Assembly (NCBI GenBank): GCA_016302655.1
Contig: JAEDNF010000009.1
Location: forward strand, 1 to 16,986
Length of the DNA: 16,986 nucleotides
Reading direction: 5' to 3'
Origin: Oscillospiraceae bacterium
GTDB taxonomy: Bacteria > Bacillota > Clostridia > Oscillospirales > Ruminococcaceae
This document shows positions 7,741 to 13,291 of this stretch, one piece after another. The notes under the pieces were generated by a model. The model searched no databases, was not told the DNA's origin, and worked only from the letters and a program-made list of their open reading frames with translations. The translations under genes were made by a program, and so were the position numbers. Numbering within the stretch: the stretch's first letter is position 1; each line of letters begins with the position of its first letter.

Positions 7741-7802
7741 GTTTTAACGGCAAATTTTCTTGATTTTAACTTTTATTCGATATTATACCGCAAAATCGGC
7801 TG

Positions 7803-8519
7803 TTACCACTTCCTGTCGAAAGTAGGAAGCTCGGTATATATCCTGCGTCTGACCGGTTTTCTAAAAGTTCTCGGAGCGCTCGGTTTTACTGCTATGAGCT
7901 TCTTTTGCTCGGCTAAGCGAAGCTGTTTTTTCTGTGCTATCCTGCAACACTTTAGTATAAACCCCTGCCTTGCAAAGCAGGAAGGCAGGCGCACCGAGCT
8001 TACGGCGGTGTATCCGTTTGAATTCAGCCACCAGTTGTCAAATTCGGGCTTGCCCCGTTTTATATGATATCCCAGCCATTCGCTGTCGCCTTCGTAGTAT
8101 CTGATATCGCCGTGAAAAGTGATTTTGCCGTTTTTCAGCTCGGCTTTCATATTTTCAAGCGGGATCACCCACAGCTTGCGCTGTGTTTTGCTGATATCGC
8201 TGTGAATTTTTCCCGAATATCTGCTGAGTATCAGAGAGCTACCCTGTATCTCGAAATATGTGCTTCGTGTTATTCTTCTTGCCGCCGTTTCGGTTATCGC
8301 ATAAGCGGCAAAGCTTATGAGCATCCAGAGCGCAACGCATCCGCCTGCTATGCAAAGCCTTATTGCAACAAAGCCCGCCTGCGGCCACAGGCGGGTCTGC
8401 AGTATCAGCGACATAAAGCTGAGCAGTACCGGCACGGCAAATATAGCACCCAGAACAACGCTCGCCTTTTTGCAGGCTTCACGATGCTTTGAAGTATTTG
8501 CATGAAAAAAATTCTGCAT
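7803..8519 (-). CDS. Hypothetical membrane protein with a possible bacterial PH-like domain
   Basis: I do not recognise this 238-residue protein. Two hydrophobic helices at about 20-40 and 51-75 form an N-terminal hairpin, with a basic N-terminus. About 86-170 is a mixed beta-rich stretch (STYFEIQGSSLILSRYSG, then KLWVIPLENMKAELKNGKIT) that resembles membrane-anchored PH-like domains, and the C-terminal 35 residues are strongly basic (TFRKPVRRRIYTELP). The fold is an inference from pattern only. The gene is supported by GGAGG at 8 nt from its ATG and by its own promoter at 8564-8593. It precedes flgB on the same strand with no clear terminator between, so read-through into the flagellar operon is possible. 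A role in flagellar or envelope function is suggested by position alone. Confidence 0.7.
   Translation of the reverse strand: MQNFFHANTSKHREACKKASVVLGAIFAVPVLLSFMSLILQTRLWPQAGFVAIRLCIAGGCVALWMLISFAAYAITETAARRITRSTYFEIQGSSLILSRYSGKIHSDISKTQRKLWVIPLENMKAELKNGKITFHGDIRYYEGDSEWLGYHIKRGKPEFDNWWLNSNGYTAVSSVRLPSCFARQGFILKCCRIAQKKQLRLAEQKKLIAVKPSAPRTFRKPVRRRIYTELPTFDRKW
8374..8395. repeat. GC-rich inverted repeat inside the membrane protein gene
   Basis: CCCGCCTG-cggcca-CAGGCGGG, perfect 8-bp arms around a 6-bp loop, encodes residues about 42-49 in the short loop between the two predicted membrane helices. It could form a strong mRNA hairpin; no T-rich tail follows, so it is not a terminator. Confidence 0.45.
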
Positions 8520-8563
8520 TGCCGTGACCTCCGGGAGAATATGACATATTTCTGCTTATACTA

Positions 8564-8593
8564 ATTATATTATAGGCGCAATATAAAAGTCAA
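8564..8593 (-). promoter_or_regulatory. Promoter for the membrane protein gene
   Basis: On the minus strand TTGACT (8593-8588), 18 bp, perfect TATAAT (8569-8564). The predicted start near 8557 gives a leader of about 38 nt ending in the GGAGG site. A second overlapping TATAAT (8574-8569) has the wrong spacing (13 bp). Confidence 0.7.
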
Positions 8594-8657
8594 CGAAGTT
8601 TTCTTAATTAATTTGTATAAAAACGACCACCGCTTTTTAAACAATTCGCAGAATTTT

Positions 8658-8685
8658 TAAAAGTTAACGAAAAATCTCCCGATTT
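8658..8685 (+). promoter_or_regulatory. Candidate sigma-28 (SigD/FliA-type) promoter for the PilZ operon
   Basis: TAAA (8658-8661), 16 bp, CCCGATTT (8678-8685) resembles the motility sigma consensus TAAA-N14/16-GCCGATAT. It differs at the first base and one of the last bases of the -10. It lies just upstream of the sigma-A-like promoter at 8689-8717. Control of a YcgR-type brake by the flagellar sigma factor is known in enterobacteria; here it is inferred. Confidence 0.35.
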
Positions 8686-8688
8686 GTC

Positions 8689-8717
8689 TTGATTTATTGT
8701 TTAATTTATTGTATACT
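8689..8717 (+). promoter_or_regulatory. Sigma-A promoter for the PilZ-GGDEF operon
   Basis: TTGATT (8689-8694), 17 bp, TATACT (8712-8717). The predicted start is near 8724, so an ATG at 8720 cannot be the start codon on this transcript, and translation must begin further down, after the GGAGG at 8782-8786. Confidence 0.65.
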
Positions 8718-8794
8718 TAATGATAACTGATAATATCGGCTTATCGGGCGTACTTTTTCCGTCTGTTTTGCCGTCGGAAAAGGAGGTTATGCTA

Positions 8795-9496
8795 TTGAGC
8801 TATAAAAAAGAAGAATTTGCTTCTTTTGAGATAACCTCGCTTGACGGACAAAGGCTGTATTATACCGACAGCAATTTTGACTTTCCTCTTATGTACGACT
8901 CGGACGACAATGTGATAGACAATATGCTGATGATAAAAGGAAAGCGGCTCCCCGAGCTAAGCTGCAGCGATTATGTCTATGTAGTTGCGACTATGAGAGG
9001 CGGAGACAGGTACAGGTACAAAACGGCGATTTCCGTTTCGACCGAATTTCAGATCAATGTCATACTTCGTCCCGACAAAGCTGAACTGCTTGAAGAACGG
9101 AGACGGTATTTCAAGATAAAGACAAATGAACGGGCATTTATCACGCTGAGGACGCAGGAGGACGACGAAAAGCCGACTCCGCTTGACCCTCCGGCAGAGA
9201 TATGTATCCGTGATATAAATGTCGGCGGAGTATTCTTCGTCTGTGCAGATAACAGACGGAGCTTTGCAAAGGGCGACAAGCTGATGATGGTCCTGAACCT
9301 TTCGGGGACTCGGATGGAGCTGGGCGCCGAAGTGCTCAGAGAGCAGAAAACAGCAGATAACGAGGAGACGCAGGTCGGTTATGGATGCCGCTTTACAGGC
9401 GTTTCCCGTTCACAGGAAGAAACAATATCCAGATATATTTACAAGCTGCAATTTGAGATGTTGCAGAAGTCACGGGAAAAGCGTGATAATTTTTGA
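8795..9496 (+). CDS. YcgR-like PilZ-domain protein (c-di-GMP receptor, probable flagellar brake), TTG start
   Basis: A 233-residue protein with an N-terminal YcgR-like beta domain (about 1-95) and a C-terminal PilZ domain (about 98-228). YcgR-type proteins bind cyclic di-GMP through PilZ and slow the flagellar motor. The first motif, normally RxxxR, reads ERRRYFKIK, so the second Arg is Lys (Arg103, Lys107). The second, normally D/N-x-S-x-x-G, reads DINVGG with Asn for Ser (Asp140, Asn142, Gly145). I chose TTG at 8795 because GGAGG ends 8 nt before it; an in-frame ATG at 8789 is only 2 nt from GGAGG, and the ATG at 8720 has no ribosome binding site and lies at the transcription start. The diguanylate cyclase gene follows after 19 bp in the same operon. 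B. subtilis YpfA (DgrA) is the closest functional parallel. Confidence 0.85.
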   Translation: MSYKKEEFASFEITSLDGQRLYYTDSNFDFPLMYDSDDNVIDNMLMIKGKRLPELSCSDYVYVVATMRGGDRYRYKTAISVSTEFQINVILRPDKAELLEERRRYFKIKTNERAFITLRTQEDDEKPTPLDPPAEICIRDINVGGVFFVCADNRRSFAKGDKLMMVLNLSGTRMELGAEVLREQKTADNEETQVGYGCRFTGVSRSQEETISRYIYKLQFEMLQKSREKRDNF

Positions 9497-9515
9497 GGGT
9501 TCCGGAGGATAACAG

Positions 9516-11591
9516 ATGCAATCATTAAAGATCAAAACGGTTTTACGCATACTGACTACGGCGTTTGCGGTTGTACCGATGCTGATAGTCGGAATTATCG
9601 GCTATTTTGCCACGACCGGCTTTGCGGCGGATTCGGTAGGTCAGCTTGCGAGAGCAGTAGGCACGGCACAGCAGGAAACGATCAACCAGTACCTGAACGG
9701 TTACATATCGGATGTGGTATATCTTTCGCTTGATCCTTCGGTGCTTAACGGCAGAAATGTTGACGCCAATAAAGTAGGCACATATGCCGACAGCGTGATC
9801 AAAAGAAAGCTTAAGCTTGAAGAGTCGATACCGGTATATAACGATGATATCGACGACAGCATACTCAACATAGTTATTACCGACACCAAGGGTGAGATAC
9901 TGTACGAGTATGAAGAAGTCAGCGGTACGGGCATGAACTTCTTCGGCTTCAGCGAGCTTGAAAACATAACCGCCAACACCGTTGTCGTATCGAGTATTTA
10001 TTGCGGCGATACAGGAACGGGCGAGGACGGATATGACGGAAAATATCCGGTGTTCTTTGTAGCAAAGGGTATTCCCGACTTAGCTTCCGACTCGGGCGAA
10101 GCTATCGGTGTTATGATAGAAGTTATCGATACCGCACAGATAAGTGCAATACTTAAGAATACAAAGTACGGTACCGACAACAGCGGTTATCTTGCAGTAA
10201 CAGACGGTAAGGGATGCGTTCTGAACTATGAGGGCGCAGACTACAAGAAGATATCCGAGATAACAGATCAGGGCATGAAGGATGAAGTGCTTCTTTCAAA
10301 CAAGAAGTCAGCACAGAAAGATCAGCATGTTGATTACAATACCGGCTCAAAGATAGGCTGCTATGACTATTTCACCGGCTCTACATCTCAGAGCTGGAAG
10401 TGGGTATGCATTTATCCCGCAAGCGTTGCAGGCTCACAGATAATGATGCCCGTTTTGATCGCTCTCGGCGTTATGCTGGTAATCGGCGCTGTGTGCGTAC
10501 TTTTAGGTATGCTTATCACAAAGTCGATAATCGAACCTATGAACACGATGGTATCCGTTGCCCGTGAGATACAGGGCGGCGAACTTGAGAAGCGTCTTGA
10601 ACTTAAGACCAAGAACGAATTCAAGGAAATATCGGAGCTGTTCAACAGTATGCTTGACGATGTAAGTATGTCGGAAGAGCTTCACAGAACGATATCCGAC
10701 ATTTCGGACAATATGCTGTTCGAGTGGGATTTCCACAAAGAGATCATGTATGTATCCGACAACTTCAAGGAAAGATTTGATATCGATCCGTCTGAGGCAC
10801 AGCTTGCCAACGGTAAGTTCCTTGATAAGCTGATGAGCGAAGAATATGCAGAAAGCTACAAGCGTGACATAAGCACCCTGCTCAAGAACAGAACAGGTCA
10901 CAGCGGCGAATATCAGATGGTTACAAAGAACGGCACAATGGTATGGTTTGCTGTCCGTGCGCTCTGCATCACCGACCGTCTGGGCGAACCTCTGAGAGTT
11001 ATAGGCGTCGTAACGGATATAGACAGCGAGAAGAAGCTTGAGCTTCAGCTTTCTGAGAGAGCAAGCTACGACTTCCTGTCACAGCTTTATAACAGAAGCA
11101 CATTTGAGCGTGAGCTCAAGAGCGAGATCGAAAGAAGCGCAAATGCAAATGTCGCCGTACTGTTTATAGATGTTGATGACTTCAAGTTCATCAACGACCG
11201 CTTCGGTCACTCCGTAGGCGACGAGGTTATCAAGTATGTTTCCGGCTGTATCAAGCAGCGTGTAAAGGGAAGCGGATTTGCAGGCCGTTTCGGCGGTGAT
11301 GAGTTCGTTCTGTGCATAACCGATCCCGATCAGATAAAAGAGATCGAGAGTCTCTCGCTTGACCTTATCGATGAGCTTTACGAGGGTTATCACTCCGAGC
11401 TTGCCAATGTTTCTATCAATGTCAAGGCAAGTATAGGTATTGCGTTCTATCCCGAACACGGCGAAGACAGCGCAAAGGTAGTAGCCGCCGCAGACGAGGC
11501 TATGTACTTCGTTAAGAAGAACGGTAAGGCTAACTATCACATTTATCAGCCCGAAGATTCACAGATGGAGGATCTTCAGCACACGCTTTAA
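9516..11591 (+). CDS. Membrane diguanylate cyclase (Cache-HAMP-PAS-GGDEF)
   Basis: A 691-residue sensor enzyme making cyclic di-GMP from two GTP. Order: transmembrane helix at about 16-38, extracellular Cache-type sensor at about 40-305, second helix at about 310-335, HAMP at about 336-385, PAS at about 400-505 (EWDFHKEIMYVSDNF through RVIGVVTDIDSEKK), and GGDEF at about 520-680. The active site is intact: DVDDFKFINDRFGHSVGDE gives the metal-binding Asp and nucleotide contacts, and GGDEF is at 593-597 in GRFGGDEFVL. The inhibitory RxxD site expected at 584-587 reads KGSG, so product inhibition is probably absent. There is no EAL domain. The start ATG has CCGGAGG 7 nt upstream. It is co-transcribed with the PilZ gene and closed by the hairpin at 11600-11623. 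The ligand is unknown. Confidence 0.93.
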   Translation: MQSLKIKTVLRILTTAFAVVPMLIVGIIGYFATTGFAADSVGQLARAVGTAQQETINQYLNGYISDVVYLSLDPSVLNGRNVDANKVGTYADSVIKRKLKLEESIPVYNDDIDDSILNIVITDTKGEILYEYEEVSGTGMNFFGFSELENITANTVVVSSIYCGDTGTGEDGYDGKYPVFFVAKGIPDLASDSGEAIGVMIEVIDTAQISAILKNTKYGTDNSGYLAVTDGKGCVLNYEGADYKKISEITDQGMKDEVLLSNKKSAQKDQHVDYNTGSKIGCYDYFTGSTSQSWKWVCIYPASVAGSQIMMPVLIALGVMLVIGAVCVLLGMLITKSIIEPMNTMVSVAREIQGGELEKRLELKTKNEFKEISELFNSMLDDVSMSEELHRTISDISDNMLFEWDFHKEIMYVSDNFKERFDIDPSEAQLANGKFLDKLMSEEYAESYKRDISTLLKNRTGHSGEYQMVTKNGTMVWFAVRALCITDRLGEPLRVIGVVTDIDSEKKLELQLSERASYDFLSQLYNRSTFERELKSEIERSANANVAVLFIDVDDFKFINDRFGHSVGDEVIKYVSGCIKQRVKGSGFAGRFGGDEFVLCITDPDQIKEIESLSLDLIDELYEGYHSELANVSINVKASIGIAFYPEHGEDSAKVVAAADEAMYFVKKNGKANYHIYQPEDSQMEDLQHTL

Positions 11592-11599
11592 ATATTCAT

Positions 11600-11623
11600 C
11601 ATACCCGCTGTTAAGCGGGTATG
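11600..11623 (+). terminator. Rho-independent-type terminator after the diguanylate cyclase gene
   Basis: CATACCCGCT-gtta-AGCGGGTATG is a perfect 10-bp stem with a 4-nt loop, 9 nt after the stop codon. It is followed by CTTGTTAATCTGTTC, only moderately T-rich, so termination may be incomplete and some read-through into the ParA gene is possible. Confidence 0.75.
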
Positions 11624-11633
11624 CTTGTTAATC

Positions 11634-11663
11634 TGTTCGTTACTGAACAATGCAGAATAATAA
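11634..11663 (+). promoter_or_regulatory. Weak candidate promoter for the ParA-ComFB operon
   Basis: TTCGTT (11636-11641), 16 bp, TAATAA (11658-11663) is the best promoter-like pair in the 61 bp between the terminator and parA. It is overlapped by an imperfect dyad TGTTC-6 nt-GAACA (11634-11649). The match is poor; the pair may instead be transcribed by read-through. Confidence 0.25.
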
Positions 11664-11684
11664 ATTTTAAGAAGGGAAAGGCTT

Positions 11685-12500
11685 ATGGCAGTTGTTATAG
11701 CTATAACAAATCAGAAGGGCGGCGTAGGAAAGACTACAACCTGCTCGGCGTTCTGCGGCGGTCTTACCGAAAGCGGCAAAAGAGTGCTTGCGGTTGACCT
11801 CGATCCGCAGGGCAATCTCAGTTTCAGTCTTGGTGCCGACGCCGAAGACGGCTACACGATGTACGATGTTTTTAAAGGCAACTGTACCGTGAAAGAGGCT
11901 ATACAGTGTACCGACAACTGTGATGTCATACCTGCCAACATTCTGCTGTCCGGCTGTGAGCTTGAACTGACGGGAGTAGGAAGAGAGTATATTCTCCGTG
12001 AGGCGCTGTCCTCTGTCGTTGATGATTATGATTACATAATGATAGATACGCCGCCGGCGCTCTCTATTCTTACGATAAACGCCTATACAGCGGCAGATAT
12101 GCTGATAATCCCGATGATAGCCGAGATACTTAGTCTTCAGGGTATCGCACAGCTTAAAGAAACGATATTTGCGGTAAAGAAATACTACAACAAGAATCTT
12201 GAGATAACCGGCATACTGCTCAATAAATACAACCCACGCCTTGTACTTACAAAGGAAGTGGAAGAGCTTGCAGGGATGATAGCCGAACAGCTCGGAACAA
12301 AGATACTGACTACACATATCAGTACCAATGTATCCCTTGCCGAAGCTCCTGCACACGGCGTGTGCATAATGGAATATGCTCCCCGTTCAAAAGCAACTGC
12401 GGAATACAGAGCGCTGATACATGAGGTAACAGGCGTTCCGATGAAAAAGACTCCGGTAAGAGAAACAAGAAGACCTGCAAGGCGCACAGCAAAGAAGTGA
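11685..12500 (+). CDS. ParA/Soj-family Walker ATPase (orphan, without ParB)
   Basis: A 271-residue P-loop ATPase. The deviant Walker A is KGGVGKTT at 11-18 with the signature Lys11 needed for the dimer sandwich; DLDPQGN at 38-44 is the Walker A-prime region; Walker B is YIMIDTPPA with Asp121. A Lys/Arg-rich tail (about 253-271, including RETRRPARRTAKK) resembles the non-specific DNA-binding surface of ParA proteins that use the nucleoid as a matrix. Such ATPases form ATP-dependent dimers and position plasmids, chromosome origins, chemoreceptors or other cargo. No parB follows; instead a ComFB-domain protein starts 21 bp downstream, and no parS-like 16-mer was seen. Cargo is unknown; the c-di-GMP neighbourhood suggests a signalling or envelope-associated one. 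Soj proper is less likely because of the missing spo0J. Confidence 0.92.
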   Translation: MAVVIAITNQKGGVGKTTTCSAFCGGLTESGKRVLAVDLDPQGNLSFSLGADAEDGYTMYDVFKGNCTVKEAIQCTDNCDVIPANILLSGCELELTGVGREYILREALSSVVDDYDYIMIDTPPALSILTINAYTAADMLIIPMIAEILSLQGIAQLKETIFAVKKYYNKNLEITGILLNKYNPRLVLTKEVEELAGMIAEQLGTKILTTHISTNVSLAEAPAHGVCIMEYAPRSKATAEYRALIHEVTGVPMKKTPVRETRRPARRTAKK

Positions 12501-12521
12501 TAGAGAAAGGAGCAAGTGCAG

Positions 12522-13082
12522 ATGGCAGAGGAGTATAAATCAAGCAAAACAAGACAGGTAATGAATCTTATAAATGCCGGTCCGTCGGGAGCAAACCCAT
12601 TTCTCCCTGCAGACGCCGCCGATAAAGAATCAAGGACGGGAAAGCGTGACGAGGGCGATCCTGTTGAAAGCAAACTGCGTGATTATACAGAATCCAAAAG
12701 AGGCTACTCATCAAGATCGTCTGCAAAAGTTAAGCACAACCCTATGCTCAATCTCCCCGAAGAAGACGAACCTGTCGAAGAGCCGCAGGTAAAACGCTCC
12801 TCGCTTCGTACCGAGCAGGTAACTATCGATGTCAACCGTGTAATAATTGATGAAATACTTGACGATGCACTCCGCCGTTTCAACACCTGCCATTGCGAAA
12901 AGTGCAGAAATATCATCACCGAAAAGGTGCTCGAACAGGTTCCCGTGAAAATTGTCACGGTATCTCCCGATGAAGAAAAATCCGTTGTTGACAGCTATTG
13001 CAGCTATGCAAGAAAGGATATCTATTCCTCTATAGTAAAAACGGTGCTTGCTAACAAAAGGCGCCCGTTCCACGGGGATTGA
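12522..13082 (+). CDS. ComFB-domain protein with a disordered N-terminus, putative ParA partner
   Basis: A 186-residue protein in two parts. Residues 1-98 are polar, low-complexity and probably disordered, except for a conserved-looking basic start (YKSSKTRQVMNLINAG). Residues about 100-182 match the late-competence ComFB domain: VNRVIIDEILDDALRRF, a CHCEKC cluster (Cys123, Cys125, Cys128), a helix, then DSYCSYARKDIYSSIVKTVL with Cys160 as a likely fourth zinc ligand. B. subtilis ComFB is encoded in the comF operon; cyanobacterial family members have been reported as cyclic-dinucleotide receptors. I chose ATG 12522, 9 nt after AAAGGAG, over GTG 12516, only 3 nt from it. Lying directly after the ParA gene, it occupies the ParB position, so a partner or adaptor role is inferred. 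There is no HTH, so it is not a ParB homologue. Confidence 0.75.
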   Translation: MAEEYKSSKTRQVMNLINAGPSGANPFLPADAADKESRTGKRDEGDPVESKLRDYTESKRGYSSRSSAKVKHNPMLNLPEEDEPVEEPQVKRSSLRTEQVTIDVNRVIIDEILDDALRRFNTCHCEKCRNIITEKVLEQVPVKIVTVSPDEEKSVVDSYCSYARKDIYSSIVKTVLANKRRPFHGD

Positions 13083-13152
13083 TAACACAGATTACGCTGT
13101 AATGCAATGCGTTAACCGTACAAGGTTTACAAACTATACAAGCATCGATTCT

Positions 13153-13184
13153 GCCGCCTAAGATTACAGGCGGCTGTTATTTTT
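13153..13184 (+). terminator. Rho-independent terminator after the ParA-ComFB operon
   Basis: GCCGCCT-8 nt-AGGCGGC, a 7-bp GC-rich stem, followed by TGTTATTTTTATA. It lies 70 bp after the stop codon. The intervening 70 bp contain no gene or clear signal. Confidence 0.85.
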
Positions 13185-13223
13185 ATAGCGCATAAAAATT
13201 AGTCGTTGTTTTAGCTTTTGATA

Positions 13224-13252
13224 TTGATTTTTCTGCTTCAAACTGGTAAAAT
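13224..13252 (+). promoter_or_regulatory. Promoter of the GH2 glycosidase gene
   Basis: TTGATT (13224-13229), 17 bp, TAAAAT (13247-13252), with TGG just before the -10 giving an extended -10. The predicted start is near 13259, with a 33-nt leader ending in AGAGGAA before the ATG. Confidence 0.75.
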
Positions 13253-13270
13253 ATCAGTATAGCGACTGAT
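13253..13270. promoter_or_regulatory. Candidate operator at the GH2 transcription start
   Basis: ATCAGT-atagcg-ACTGAT is a perfect 6+6 bp dyad with a 6-bp centre, sitting on the predicted +1 immediately after the -10. This is a usual site for a sugar-responsive repressor. The regulator is not encoded in the window. Confidence 0.45.
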
Positions 13271-13291
13271 TAAGACAAAAGAGGAACATTA

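Noticed and set aside
7745..7776. Sigma-28-like GCCGTTAA upstream of flgB on the minus strand
   Set aside because: TAAA elements occur only at spacings of 13 and 20, outside the accepted 14-16 range.
8720..8794. N-terminal extension of the PilZ protein from ATG 8720 or ATG 8789
   Set aside because: ATG 8720 overlaps the predicted promoter start and has no ribosome binding site; ATG 8789 is 2 nt from GGAGG. TTG 8795 has ideal spacing.
13083..13152. A small gene or RNA between the ComFB gene and its terminator
   Set aside because: Only short imperfect dyads such as AACC-6 nt-GGTT; no start with a ribosome binding site.
11592..13290. parS centromere or ParB gene near the ParA gene
   Set aside because: No sequence like the parS 16-bp palindrome and no HTH/ParB protein was found; the downstream protein is of ComFB type.
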